Of a stretch of 48,848 nucleotides of DNA, positions 8,263-18,962 are shown one piece after another. The stretch is taken from positions 177,949-226,796 of the forward strand of contig PDIP01000020.1 of assembly GCA_002811645.1 (NCBI GenBank), read 5' to 3'. The notes below the pieces were generated by a model. It did no database searches and was not told the DNA's origin. It worked only from the letters and a program-made list of their open reading frames with translations. Positions within the stretch are counted from its first letter, which is position 1, and every line of letters starts with the position of its first letter. The DNA is from Corallochytrium limacisporum. Its lineage: Eukaryota > Opisthokonta. The position numbers were made by a program, and so were the translations under genes.

Positions 8263-9847
8263 ATACTGTCGGCTGGGAATGGTTTTTTCGTGCCAATGGG
8301 AATATAAACACGGTTGGCTGGTGCGGCAAAAGTTGTCCGGCGGGAACATGCCGTTCAAGATGGAAACTGTCTTCTACTGTAAAGTTGGTTTCCACTGGTG
8401 TACTGCACCATAAGTTTCAGTACCCAATAGTGACGAGCAACGATCGTGGCAGTGAATGATTCACATTGCCCCGTCTCCTTTTTGGGAACGGGACACCCAC
8501 CAGCTCCAACTCCCGCACAATGCACTCGAGTGCTGCACGAAGGATGATCAGCTTCTGAATTTTGGCCAATGTTTGCTGCCGCTTCCACGTCAATTGCTTA
8601 TTTTCCCTTCGTAGGCGAAAAGTCTAACCAACCGAGGCTCGTGTATGGCGTCGCAACTTGAAGCTGGTGTCCACAAACTCTCTCAGGGCAGGAAAGTTTG
8701 CGAATTCTAAAAATTAGATGTCAAAAAAGTTAATGTTTAGTATCAAAAATATGGATCCCTTTCGACACCGGACTGTTCACTGTGTTCAAGACAGAAAAGG
8801 CTGAAAACTACTGACGAGGGGATGAGGGAAGGAGGCTCAGTAGTTATGGTCCAAACGTTTAGCTGCACCCTGATTCTCATTAACTAGCTCATACTCCAAT
8901 AAATTCAGTACTGAACGTTCATGAGGGAACTCCGCGAACCATTCATAGACTTCACAACCTTTCCAAAGTGAAATTCACAATCCACGCGGAAGGGTGCGGG
9001 ACGTTTGCAGACAGAAATATGGACAGCTCTCAACGTTCCTGTTCCTCTGCAGCCGGAATTGGAATTATACTAAATATATAGACATTGGTTTATTCTTGTG
9101 CTACACTTTACGTATCGTTTCTATTAGGTTGCCTTTTTGTTGGGATCGCTAGCCTCCGAACATGCATTCACGGTTTGGACATTGCGAACGTCCCTACGGA
9201 ACCTAGCTGTCTTTCTCTGCTCTGGTACTAAATATATGGTAGTATTTTGTGGGAAAGGCAACTATAGTCTGGCTTCCGATGGCGCTCTTGGTCTACATGT
9301 GAGACGCAAGTGGTGACTTCCGGCTTTCGTTCCGACCACCTGGCGCGCCCAACTCCAGTGTTTTGGGGTATGGCTTTTACTATTGTGAAACTATGGCAAA
9401 TAGAATCCAAACCCAAGGCTTCGCGACAGAGCGAGGGAGAGGGGCTTGGCACAGCGCTCTGCCAGGAGGGAAATGGCGCACCGCGCAGCAACAAAGGAGC
9501 GCAAAAAGATTCCAAGTGTTTGGCTCCAAATTTCTTCATCATTGCATTCGTAAATATTGGCAGAAGAGAACTCTTGCAAAGGAACACCCTGTCCACATTT
9601 CATTGTCCCTGGTTCAACGTTACATCAGTTGGAGTTGAGCTGCTCGAGAGCTGCCGGAGAGAGAACACAATTTATCATGGGTTTCTTGATAAGAATGCAT
9701 CATGCATGCTATTTGGAGGAGTATGGATTGTGACTGTCTCCAAATTCTTTAGGATCACAATCTTAGACACGAGCTGCTGTTTGTATTATTCCAAGCGAAA
9801 TATCGGGACTTATAACGGGAGGAAACGGGAACTACGTTTGAATCACA

Positions 9848-10762
9848 ATGTCTGCATCCGATTTCCTAGCCTGGTGCGAACGGGCCGCCCTTGTGTCCTG
9901 CCCTGACCTATATCCTCTCGAGGGAAACCTGGCCATTCCTGCCGAGGGCTTCGGCAGCGTCGAATTCACCATTCTTTCGATACTGTCATTTTCGGGCTTC
10001 TTGACCTGCCTGACTTGCCTTTACAGGCCCATTCGCAAACAGGGAGATCCAATCGGTACAGGAGAAACTGCTATTTTTTATTCTTTTGCCATCATCTGGC
10101 TGGCCCTTGATGGTGTCGTTTACATTCGTGGCCTTGAAGAGGGCGAAGATAGTCGCTCTTATTTGATAGCCGTCCATACTGCGTTTACTTTTGCCCTGTA
10201 TGCCAGTCTTCTCATGAATGGTTTCACTCAGCTCCAGGTCATTGAGGACGGAACACCTTTGTCTCTGAGTTTACATGTTCTGCTTCCCCTCGTGCCGGCC
10301 CTCTTCATCGCGCTGGGATACACTGAGGCCACCACGGGTAACATTGGTGTGTTCGGCTTGGGGGAGGACAACATTATTATGACCCTTATTTTTGTTTATT
10401 GGGCTCCATTCTGCGTAATCATGAATTATGCTTTCAACACCTATGTTATTTTCACACAGCTGAAGCGCACAGGTCAGCCCAGTATTGTGGGATCTACTCT
10501 GGTGTTCATCTGGGCTGTGGGCTTTGCCCAGATGTGGATTTTCAAGAACGAACTGCGTGATGCTGTTGACCAGCTCGACGGTGTTACTATTTTCCGGCTT
10601 GCCGTTGTGTTGTACCTTTATGGATACTACTCATGGTGGGATTCCATCGCATATGAAGAAGGCGACGATCAGGTCGACCAGACTGGGTACTCTGGATTCG
10701 ACCCGGGCTACTACAACGCGAGCGATGGCCCTGAGTCAAACCGCGGTGGCTTTTACGCATGA
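9848..10762 (+). CDS. CHS7: Chs7-family chitin synthase export chaperone
   Basis: A 304-aa membrane protein with seven predicted hydrophobic helices (roughly residues 37-58, 78-97, 109-130, 140-157, 177-203, 213-232, 247-267). It matches yeast Chs7 along its length. The N-terminal DFLAWCERAAL is followed by a cysteine (compare DFAAIC). The family hallmark LLMNGFTQLQVIEDGTPLSL sits between helices 3 and 4, and WWDSI follows the last helix (compare KTWDM). In yeast Chs7 acts in the ER, where it lets the chitin synthase Chs3 fold and leave for the plasma membrane. A homologue implies regulated chitin export in this organism. The C-terminal tail is short, acidic and rich in Gly/Tyr. The ATG context is CACAATGT. 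A tract of nine A lies about 20 bp after the stop. Confidence 0.85.
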   Translation: MSASDFLAWCERAALVSCPDLYPLEGNLAIPAEGFGSVEFTILSILSFSGFLTCLTCLYRPIRKQGDPIGTGETAIFYSFAIIWLALDGVVYIRGLEEGEDSRSYLIAVHTAFTFALYASLLMNGFTQLQVIEDGTPLSLSLHVLLPLVPALFIALGYTEATTGNIGVFGLGEDNIIMTLIFVYWAPFCVIMNYAFNTYVIFTQLKRTGQPSIVGSTLVFIWAVGFAQMWIFKNELRDAVDQLDGVTIFRLAVVLYLYGYYSWWDSIAYEEGDDQVDQTGYSGFDPGYYNASDGPESNRGGFYA

Positions 10763-13325
10763 AGGTGTTAAGCTCACAGTAAAAAAAAACTAACAGACCA
10801 CATCGCGCATCATATCCAGTGCATCACAACCCGCACATACAACATGTCATCATCATTTTGGTTTGCCATCGAGCGCACATCTTGCGCATCACATGTCTGA
10901 TGGATTAATCACATTCACACACAAAGAACCTTTATATCAGCATCGTTCAAAGTAAAGCTCTTTCCATGTTACCGATATCTTCTATCCGCATCCGTTCCGC
11001 CAGTACTATTGCGCCCACCGCGCGCATCAAGAACGAATCAGTTGCACCAGAATAATCAGAAATACTTTCTCAGTAATAATTCGTAAAAAATGGGAAATGG
11101 GAAACCTAAAACCAGAAATGGATTGGATTATAAAGTGGCATATTATAATAATTAATGATTTAAAAAATATTAGATTAAATTTCAAATTGTCAATCAAAAT
11201 CCTGCACGTACATTTGGTATGCAACGCCTCTGCATGACGCCCCTCCACAACCGCTCCATCGCCATTTTTGGACATTTGGTGCATGGCAGAAAATTTTGCT
11301 GGTTCGCAACTTTACCATTACACCACCGTCACTTCCAGGGATGTGATTATAGTTAGTGAACATCTAGCAGATACACCTGACAGGCAATGACATCTTCACA
11401 TCACCCCGATGTCAAGAAATACTCGTAGAATTGTGATATGGGGTTGCATCGGCATCCCCGAATACACAACGCATGGCCAGTTGAGAAAAAGGCCTCTTGA
11501 GCTGTGTGCCGGTTCTAGGTGATTAATATTGTTCGGAATGTACTAGTGTTGTGCTGTGTTGCAAGCTTGACACAAAGAGCAATGTCGAGGAGTATCGGCG
11601 TGGCGACAATGTCTTGCCATCCCGCATTGCGGTACGTCGATGGCTCATCGCACTGCTCTTCAGTACTTTCAAAAATACTGATACGCGAGAATATGTTAGC
11701 TGTACCATGTTTTAATCAATAACATACATGCTGTTGTGTGAGTAGTTCCCCTAAGGAGTGGTATGGTCTCATCCACTTTTTGAAATCTGAGGCTCATGCA
11801 TTTTGTCTGTTCCGAGCCAAACCTTCCACCGGAGTCCCCACCGATACAGGTACCACGTATTTATGTGTGTATCGACCCTGCATCAGAGGACACAACGGGA
11901 CCGTATAGTAAGACAATTGTGTATTGATCAAACAAGTTGACCGTCGACAAATGCTCCAGGAGGAGACAAAAGGGTAGGAAAAGAAAACTGCTGAGTAATT
12001 GTGAACGCAGGCTAAGCGCAATCTGAAAGACGTAAACACACGCCGTCCGTGGGCAGTGTGCACTATTTCAGTTCTTCCATGCCATTCCATGTAGAATACG
12101 ACGCGGCGGCAAAAGTCTGATACGGTTAGGCCCTGAGGAATCGTCGAAAAAAAACATGATGTTTAGAGTGTTGAGCCTCTGCGCGAATTGACATTAGAAA
12201 CGCTGGCTATGTAGTACCCGAATTCATCAGCACATTCTGCAACCCATGTGTGTTTGCAGGCTGTATGTGAAGCAAGTCTCTGCAGCACTCCCAATGAACG
12301 AACAACTATATAGATTGTGTAGGGGTACTCCAGACGACCATCCCATGAACAAAAGTTAATTGAAGGAGGTCCACCATGGACGCCAATGGGTGGAGATTCG
12401 CCCGGGGACACATGGGGGTAGAATTCGTTGGTGATCCATCACAGAATTTCATGGTCTTTGACGTAAGACCAACATTCAAAAATGCACGCGGCAATGGAGG
12501 CCAGACGGGGAGAGGAACCGGAGAGGAAGGTGACGGAGGAGGAAGGTTCAAACTACGGAATAGACATACCCGCCTGTCGGATCCTAATTTGGGTAGGAGA
12601 GAACAAATTTCCTGCAGCATACCTCGCCTCTCTCAAGGTGAGCTTTACTTTCCCGACTGAATCTAACCCGTGCCCTTCCTTGAAATGGGAACCCAGTCGG
12701 TTTTGCGCAGCAAACAGAAGGGGATGTTCCTTCTTGCGGCCCCCGTTTTCGATCTAGTCAATATGCTGAAGCATCGCTGTGCGCTGGATACCCTAAGGGT
12801 ATATCGATCACACGCGGCCGGACACTGTTTCCGATGTACAGAAGCTGGACTGGTTTTTCTGCCAAATGCATGTCAAAAACAAATGGAAGGTTGCTCCGGC
12901 CGTGGACCGTCGGATGTGAATGGAGCGCAGGTTCCTTGGGGCGGGTTCAGAGTGGCCGGGGTTCACTTTCTTCGAACACCCTCGTCCCGGGAGGCCCCTC
13001 GCCCCGGGGAAGGGGGGGGAAGAAGATTGAGAAAGGTTTGAACATTTCTTCGCTCGCCGCCCTGCAGACACCTTCTGTGGGGCATTCGACAGTTATTGAC
13101 TCTGCTGGCAAGGGATCGCCTTGCTGTTTGTTCTTGGTATGCACAAACGTATTATTGTACTTGCTCGATAAAGGGAACCTGAAGTGGGCCGGATGGACAA
13201 GGAGTCAACTCAAACCCGTGACCTTTGTCATTCTATTTTGAATGACTAAATAGGACTAATACAGCTACCTCAAGCGGCCATGTTGAAGACCTCCATACCC
13301 CCTGCACAGTGAACTTACCTGACTA
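10763..13325. other. 2.6-kb gap between Chs7 and the TBC gene
   Basis: No supported gene is seen. Contents are an AT-rich island (about 11086-11200), an imperfect hairpin with GGGG/CCCC arms (11440-11459), a 15-nt palindrome ATACCCTAAGGGTAT (12788-12802), and GC-rich runs near 12985-13020. A 94-codon ORF at 12376-12660 has a good start context (CCACCATGG) but the product is low in complexity and unrecognised. The last few hundred bases should hold the TBC promoter. Confidence 0.5.
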
Positions 13326-14963
13326 ATGCCTTCACTTTGGACCAAGAAAGAATCCGAAGAAACCGCCATGGCAAAGAAAAACGAAATACAGGCTGAGGAG
13401 ACGGCCATGGAGCAGCCCATCGAGGAGCAGCCACTGGAGGATGAGCCTCTCGATGGCGAGGACTTCGATGGTGAGCAGACTGAGGAAGGAAAGCCGAAGA
13501 AGTCCCGTTCTCTGTCCAAGATTTTCAAGAAGAAGGAGCTACCGGAAGCCAAGCAGCGCATCGCTGACCTGGAAGCCAAGCAGAAAGCGAAGGAGCACGA
13601 GCGAATGAAGGAGTACGGATTTGCTGGTGCCCCCGAGTCTCGCGAAGAGGCTGCCGCCATGGCCAGTGTGAAAGTCTACAAGGCAATCAGCGCAACAAGC
13701 CTGGAGAATGGCAATGCTGGAAGTCCCTTGGGAACTTATAGGGACGGTGCTTTGGACACTGGTCCTTCTCGGGAGGAGCTGACCGCTATGGTCGACTCTA
13801 CGTACACTACTCCCATTGCCGTCACTCACCATGTGAATGATCGGCACTCTGCAGGCAGTGTTGTAACCTACTTTGATACCGATGAATTCGGCTTTGTGCG
13901 CCACAACGATGAGACCTGGCAGCAACACCTGGACCTTAAAGACAAGCCTCTTAGCGACCAGCAGAAGGAGGCCTACGAGAAGGTTCTCGCAACTTTCCGC
14001 CTCAACTATGTCGATGCCGACGGAAGCATCAAGCAGCTGCCCGAGAACGTCGACCCCACCAAAACATCGGATCTGAAAAACATGTGCAATGTTGGTCTGC
14101 CCAAGGAATACCGGGCTGGCGCATGGTTTGAGCTGAGCGGTGGTCGCCTTTTGATGCAAAAGAATCCTGGACAGTTTATGGAGTTGTGCAACGACTGGGA
14201 CGACAATGCTGATAGTATGGAACGGGACGCTCTAGAATCCATGATGCGCACTACTTTCACCAACAACACTCACTTCCGAATGCGTATGGACCCTGAAACC
14301 GAGGATCGCTCTTTCAAAGAGGACAGTATGCGTCTGGGACGCATTATGGCCGCTCTTTCTCGCTATGACGAGAACATAAAGTTGCCACTGCAGAATGACC
14401 TCAACCAGGTCGCCGCCTTGCTTCTACTGGTTATAAAGGATGAGGAGAAGAGTTTCTGGACTCTCACTGCTTTGGTAAGCCACCGATTCAAACGGTTTTA
14501 CGGTCCCAATAGAAACTCTGAATTTGCAGCCGTCGCCGAAAGCATTCGCGGTCTGGCCGGGCCTCGCGTCAGTGAGTTGAAGTCCGTGCTCAACCGCTTG
14601 ACCTTTGTAGAAACGGTGACCACTCAGTTTCCGTCCCTGTTTGTGTCCTCTGGCCTACCTCTGTATACTCTGCTGCGCCTATGGGACCAAGTGATTTGTC
14701 GTGGGGAAAAGGCCCTTGTGCGCTCGATAGTCGTCTTGTGTCGCATTGCCAAGGATGACCTACTGGTGCGTCCTGAACAAACCCACCTGCTTCTACTGTC
14801 TGCATGCATGCGTGCAGTTGACCCTCACACTTTTGCTGAGGAAGTCTATACCATTAAGTTCCGCAGCAAGAACTTCGAACAAGGAGTGCGTAAGGCCATG
14901 CAGAACCTCGGCATTAGCCACCACCCAACGCCCAACGGAGCACCCAATGTCCAGGCGGCCTAG
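13326..14963 (+). CDS. TBC-domain (Rab-GAP-like) protein
   Basis: A 545-aa protein. Residues ~1-110 are highly charged and low complexity (runs of E/D, then K-rich helix), probably coiled or disordered. The TBC domain covers about 250-480. It opens with the family motif GLPKEYRAGAWFELSGG, continues with NQVAALLLLVIKDEEKSFW, and closes with LPLYTLLRLWDQVICRGEKALVR. TBC domains stimulate GTP hydrolysis on Rab GTPases by an arginine finger (IxxDxxR) and a glutamine finger (YxQ). At the first site this protein reads LESMMRTTF, so neither the Asp nor the aligned Arg is in register. At the second it reads PLQNDLN in place of YCQGMN. It may be a pseudo-GAP or an effector-binding TBC. It is convergent with HSP90, 306 bp away. 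Confidence 0.85.
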   Translation: MPSLWTKKESEETAMAKKNEIQAEETAMEQPIEEQPLEDEPLDGEDFDGEQTEEGKPKKSRSLSKIFKKKELPEAKQRIADLEAKQKAKEHERMKEYGFAGAPESREEAAAMASVKVYKAISATSLENGNAGSPLGTYRDGALDTGPSREELTAMVDSTYTTPIAVTHHVNDRHSAGSVVTYFDTDEFGFVRHNDETWQQHLDLKDKPLSDQQKEAYEKVLATFRLNYVDADGSIKQLPENVDPTKTSDLKNMCNVGLPKEYRAGAWFELSGGRLLMQKNPGQFMELCNDWDDNADSMERDALESMMRTTFTNNTHFRMRMDPETEDRSFKEDSMRLGRIMAALSRYDENIKLPLQNDLNQVAALLLLVIKDEEKSFWTLTALVSHRFKRFYGPNRNSEFAAVAESIRGLAGPRVSELKSVLNRLTFVETVTTQFPSLFVSSGLPLYTLLRLWDQVICRGEKALVRSIVVLCRIAKDDLLVRPEQTHLLLLSACMRAVDPHTFAEEVYTIKFRSKNFEQGVRKAMQNLGISHHPTPNGAPNVQAA

Positions 14964-15269
14964 TTCAAGATATTTTCAAAGCTCAATACCCCAGATCTGA
15001 GGCCTTCAAATGGGCATCCGTCCTAACGCCGATGCCCAAGCAGCACACGCATTTTACATATTTCGTCCTTTCATATTACATGTATATAGTGCCCCTAACA
15101 AAAATGATTCAAAACTGGAATTTAAACATATATATCAGAATGGATTTCTGGGGACGTTCTACCACAGAGTGGATGTATAGAAATGCAATTTTAGTATAGA
15201 ACTTGCGAGCTGAGAACACAAGCAGAACATGCGATGGCATACGGACGTCCATGACGTGTGTTTGCGTCT

Positions 15270-17405
15270 TTAGTCGACCTCCTCCATCTGGCTGGTCTCA
15301 ACAGCGTCCTCCAAGGGGGGCATCTCAGTGGATTCCTCAACAGCGGCCTCCGGCTCGTCCTCATCGATGGACAGGCCAAGCTTGATCATTCGGTGGATGC
15401 GACCAGAGAATTGGGCAGGGTCATCCAAGCTGAAGCCAGAGCTCAACAGAGAGGTGTCGTAAAGAAGGTAAATCAGATCCTTAACAGTGTGATCGTTCTT
15501 GTCTGCATCAGTACGCTCCTTCAGAGTCTTGATGATACTGTTGTCAGGGTTGATCTCCATGGTCTTTTTGGAAGCCATGTACGAGGCCATGGTGTTGTCA
15601 CGCAACGCCTGGGCCTTCATGATGCGCTCCATGTTGGCCGACCAGCCAAATTGGCCAGTGACCAACACACATGGGGAGTTGACAATGCGATTCGATACAA
15701 CAACCTTCTCGACCTTCTCGCCCAAAATATCTTTCATGACCTTGCACAGACCTTCGAACTGAGCCTTCTGTTCCTCCATTTTCTTCTTCTCTTCCTCGTC
15801 CTCTCCAAGGTCCAGACCCTCCTTAGTCACTGAGACCAGCTTCTTGCCATCGTACTCCTTGAGCTGCTGCACCGCATACTCATCGATTGGATCAGTCATG
15901 TAAATCACTTCGAAACCCTTGGCTTTAACCTTTTCAACGAAGGGAGAGTTTTTCACCTGGTCCTTGGTCTCGCCAGTGATAAAGTAGATGTGTTGCTGCT
16001 TCTCGGGCATACGGGTGACATAGTCCTTCAGGGAAGTGTACTCCTCGCCAGATTTGGAGGTGTGGTACCGCAGAAGCTCGGCAATCTTGTTGCGATTGGT
16101 GGAGTCTTCATGAATACCTAGCTTGAGGTTCTTAGCGAACTGCTCGTAGAAAGTCTTGTACTGATCAGCATCCTCAGAGATCTCATTGAAGAGTTCCAGG
16201 CATTTCTTGACCAGGTTCTTGCGAATCACCTTCAGGATCTTGGATTGCTGCAGCATTTCACGAGAAATATTGAGGGGCAGATCCTCAGAGTCGACAACTC
16301 CCTTAATAAAGTTAAGCCACTCGGGGATCAGGTCCTCGCAGTTGTCCATGATGAAGACACGGCGGACGTACAGTTTGATGTTGTTGGCCTTTTTCTTGCC
16401 TTCGAACATGTCAAAGGGTGCGCGCTTAGGGACGAACAACAAGGCACGGAACTCCAGTTGACCCTCAACGGAGAAATGCTTGACGGCCAGGTGCTCTTCC
16501 CAGTCGTTGGAAATGGTCTTGTAGAATTGAGCGTACTCCTCGTTCGTGATCTCGTCGGGGTTGCGGGTCCAGAGAGGCTTGGTCTTGTTCAACTCCTCGT
16601 AGTCGGTGTACTTCTCAGTCACCTTCTTCTTCTCCTTCTTGTCCTCATCCTCCTCGACTTCCTCAATTTTAACTTCGTCCTCCTTCTTCTCCTCGTCCTT
16701 TGTCTCTTCCTCTTCTTCAACCTCCTTCTCGCGCTCCTTCTCGAGCACAAGAGAGATCGGATATCCAATGAATTGACTATGCTTCTTCACAATATCCTTG
16801 ATGGACTTTTCTTCAAGGTACTCGAGCTGATCCTCCTTCATGTGCAATATGATAGCAGTACCCCGCTGGAAGTTGGGGTCATCTTCCAGCATGGTGACAG
16901 AGAAGGAGCCGCCAGCAGCGGATTCCCACATGTAGCGTTCATCATCATTGTTCTTGGTGATGACCTGCACCTTGTCAGCGACAAGGTAGGCGGAGTAGAA
17001 TCCGACACCGAATTGACCAATCATGGAGATATCGGCCCCGGCGCTCAGAGCCTCCATGAATCCCTTAGTGCCAGACTTGGCAATGGTACCCAGGTTGTTC
17101 ACGAGGTCGGCCTTGGTCATGCCAATGCCCGTGTCGCGGATGGTCAGAGTTTTGTTCTCCTTATCGGGGATAAGATGGATGAACAACTCCTTGCCAGAGT
17201 CCAGGACGGACGGATTGGTCAAGGATTCGTAGCGAATCTTATCCAGGGCATCGGAGGCGTTGGAAATCAACTCGCGGAGAAAAATTTCCTTGTTGGAGTA
17301 GAAAGTGTTGATGATAAGGGACATCAACTGGGCAATCTCAGCCTGGAATGCGAATTCCTCAGCTGCGCCCTCAGCCTTAATGTTTCCGGTTTCATTGGCT
17401 GCCAT
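15270..17405 (-). CDS. HSP90: Cytosolic heat shock protein HSP90
   Basis: A 711-aa cytosolic HSP90, the ATP-driven chaperone for kinases and receptors. The N-terminal GHKL ATPase (about 15-210) has [34 protein letters not shown] and [17 protein letters not shown] Glu/Lys-rich charged linker follows (about 220-265). The middle domain contains [16 protein letters not shown] with the catalytic-loop arginine. The C-terminus ends in MEEVD, the docking site for TPR co-chaperones, which places it in the cytosol rather than ER or mitochondrion. Length is typical. Codon use is strongly biased, as expected for an abundant protein, and this bias leaves a 389-codon antisense frame open. Three heat-shock elements lie 408-545 bp upstream. 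Confidence 0.98.
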   Translation of the reverse strand: MAANETGNIKAEGAAEEFAFQAEIAQLMSLIINTFYSNKEIFLRELISNASDALDKIRYESLTNPSVLDSGKELFIHLIPDKENKTLTIRDTGIGMTKADLVNNLGTIAKSGTKGFMEALSAGADISMIGQFGVGFYSAYLVADKVQVITKNNDDERYMWESAAGGSFSVTMLEDDPNFQRGTAIILHMKEDQLEYLEEKSIKDIVKKHSQFIGYPISLVLEKEREKEVEEEEETKDEEKKEDEVKIEEVEEDEDKKEKKKVTEKYTDYEELNKTKPLWTRNPDEITNEEYAQFYKTISNDWEEHLAVKHFSVEGQLEFRALLFVPKRAPFDMFEGKKKANNIKLYVRRVFIMDNCEDLIPEWLNFIKGVVDSEDLPLNISREMLQQSKILKVIRKNLVKKCLELFNEISEDADQYKTFYEQFAKNLKLGIHEDSTNRNKIAELLRYHTSKSGEEYTSLKDYVTRMPEKQQHIYFITGETKDQVKNSPFVEKVKAKGFEVIYMTDPIDEYAVQQLKEYDGKKLVSVTKEGLDLGEDEEEKKKMEEQKAQFEGLCKVMKDILGEKVEKVVVSNRIVNSPCVLVTGQFGWSANMERIMKAQALRDNTMASYMASKKTMEINPDNSIIKTLKERTDADKNDHTVKDLIYLLYDTSLLSSGFSLDDPAQFSGRIHRMIKLGLSIDEDEPEAAVEESTEMPPLEDAVETSQMEEVD

Positions 17406-17812
17406 TGTGGCTAGTTATGTCTGTGACACGTTGATTGCTAAATACCAACCGTTAACCATCGGGAGGTACACTCCTCACACCAACGTCCTATATGCCTTAA
17501 ATAGCTGCACACAAAAAGCCGCAACTGTTCCATTGTACGCCGTCCTGAACATTTTTTAATTTAATTTTGTCTGCGAGAGCTTCTCTCAACTGATTTGAAC
17601 TGTTCTGATAACAGGGTCCGTCGTTAGTGCGCGAAACCAAAAACAAACAGCGTTTCTTGAGACTCCCGCCTCTCCCTGCAGACGCATGCGGGGTAGGTCT
17701 CCAGCCACTTTCTTGCTGCGTGTGGCGGCGCCACTACGCCGCACCAGGGGGGAGGGCCACTCGTTCTCCTCCGTGGAACATTTGTTTCAATGAAGTGAGA
17801 GGGGCCATTGTG

Positions 17813-17950
17813 TTCGCGAAAAATCAGGTGGCCGCAGCGAGGCTCGCCTTCCCAGAGGTAACACCAGCCCCCACGCAACGATAGCTTCATCACCATTCGT
17901 GAATCCGCACGCGTTAGAAGGCAAGTGTAATACAGATTCGCGAATGTTTC
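17813..17950. promoter_or_regulatory. Heat-shock element cluster upstream of HSP90
   Basis: Three TTCNNGAA palindromes occur in 132 bp: TTCGCGAA at 17813, TTCGTGAA at 17896 and TTCGCGAA at 17937. The last is followed in phase by TGTTTC, giving a three-unit element. TTCNNGAA specifies six bases, so about 0.4 copies are expected in this 1.56-kb spacer. The sites are 408-545 bp from the HSP90 ATG, which suggests a long leader or a 5'-UTR intron. Confidence 0.6.
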
Positions 17951-18682
17951 TTGTTGGTGGGTGGTGCATGTTCTATTCGGTGCTCTACACTTTTTCCTGT
18001 TCAATTATGGAGCGAACGGGCTGTGGATGTTTGGTACACATACCAAAAAAGTTTTCCGACTAGTTTTCTGTTCGTTCTGGCATCGGGAAGGAAATGCAAA
18101 GGCCCATGGGACGGACGCTCGGGGAAAGCCGTTACCGGAGACCCACACCACATGGGTACGGGAGAAGAATCAGAAGGAAAGCCTTGGAAAGTCGGAAAGA
18201 AGGCACTCTATTGGGAATGTGTGCGACAGGTGGTTGGTTGGCGGAAAGGACACCCCAAAAGTTCCGGAACATTTTCTGCGCGACTGCACGTCCCAGGACT
18301 TGGTTTTCTTTGGGCAAGAGACGCCGGTATTGCGCGAGGTACGGGAAGGTAACACCGGGCACCGGCAGCAGAAATTGTCCCCACGTCCTCGCTCTCCTGC
18401 AACGCAGTGTAGGATTCCAGCTTAATCCAATTAACTAAAATATAAGGGGATCATTTAGATAACAACAAAGGAGATTAATTTGTTTGAATAAGAGGGTCAT
18501 TTATTGGTGGTCTGCACCACCTGTTTGCTTAAAGCTGAGCCTTCACCCTTTGATGCTTCTACCTTTCGCCACACAAAGTGGCCATTATTTCAGTACGTGA
18601 GTGCGTGCAAATAAACATAAGCGTGCTTCGAAAAAAATTAGTGGCAACTCTTCTGTACACCTTTCTGTTGTGGTTTAGTCGT

Positions 18683-18771
18683 TTGGATTTTGGTTGGATA
18701 CAGGTCTATGTGCAGTTGGATCGTCTCCACTCGGCCGCAAAGCGCGCCCCTTTCGGCCGCGGGTATCCAAC
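18683..18771. promoter_or_regulatory. Phased TTGGAT repeats with a compound stem-loop upstream of NDUFB11
   Basis: TTGGAT occurs at 18683, 18694 and 18716, so the copies are 11 and 22 bp apart, one and two helical turns. An inverted copy ATCCAA is at 18765. GTTGGAT (18715-18721) pairs perfectly with ATCCAAC (18765-18771). Inside lies a second helix, CGGCCG + AAAG pairing with CTTT + CGGCCG (18732-18759). The block ends about 190 bp before the NDUFB11 ATG. It could be a transcription-factor array or an RNA hairpin. Confidence 0.4.
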
Positions 18772-18962
18772 AAGTGTTATCAAATCCCTCATGAATTAGA
18801 AACGGGCACGGGCGGTGACTGCGCAGAAATAGTAAATAGTGGCTTGTGATATTCCCCCATACTTACATGGTACTTTAAACAACACCTGTGGTCACCCTTA
18901 GAAACTTACAGCACTTTGCCTGTGTATTGTTGTGACCACTGAATTCAGTAGGACAAGGCATC

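Larger units (their letters stand above)
6232..9847. other. 3.6-kb divergent gap between ORC3 and Chs7
   Basis: No supported protein gene is seen. The ORC3-proximal kilobase carries an E2F-like site, a TGACGTCG pair and a 6-bp hairpin with a 3-nt loop (7075-7089). The centre has two inverted-repeat clusters (7508-7671, 8209-8262) and an AT-rich stretch around 7855-7915. The final ~500 bp is the Chs7 upstream region. An ORF at 9310-9906 overlaps the Chs7 start in another frame and looks spurious. For an otherwise compact genome this gap is large, so a non-coding RNA or an intron-containing gene remains possible. Confidence 0.5.
17406..18962. other. 1.6-kb divergent promoter region, HSP90 / NDUFB11
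   Basis: No supported gene is seen. Between about 17950 and 18430 several frames are open on both strands because the DNA is GC-rich, not because of a recognisable protein. The region carries the HSP90 heat-shock elements, two GGTAACACC nonamers (17859, 18348), and the TTGGAT repeat and hairpin block at 18683-18771 on the NDUFB11 side. Confidence 0.55.

Noticed and set aside
9310..9906. 198-codon + strand ORF upstream of and overlapping Chs7
   Set aside because: It overlaps the Chs7 start in another frame, has no recognisable domain, and its composition is erratic.
11315..11325. tRNA A-box match on the minus strand (TGGTGTAATGG)
   Set aside because: No B-box, anticodon arm or acceptor stem follows within the expected distance.
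12376..12660. 94-codon ORF with an excellent start context (CCACCATGG)
   Set aside because: The product is Gly/Arg-rich and low complexity, unrecognised, and overlapped by another open frame. Kept only as a remark in the gap entry.
12788..12802. CCCTAAGGG inside a palindrome, resembling a telomere repeat unit
   Set aside because: Only one unit on each strand, no tandem array, and an internal position in the contig.
16245..17414. 389-codon ORF antisense to HSP90
   Set aside because: It is a shadow of the strongly biased HSP90 codons (Leu/Val-rich translation, no domain) and lies entirely over a certain gene.
17951..18438. Several overlapping ORFs on both strands (up to 154 codons)
   Set aside because: All frames are open together in a GC-rich stretch; none has a domain, and the HSP90 heat-shock elements lie just beside or inside.
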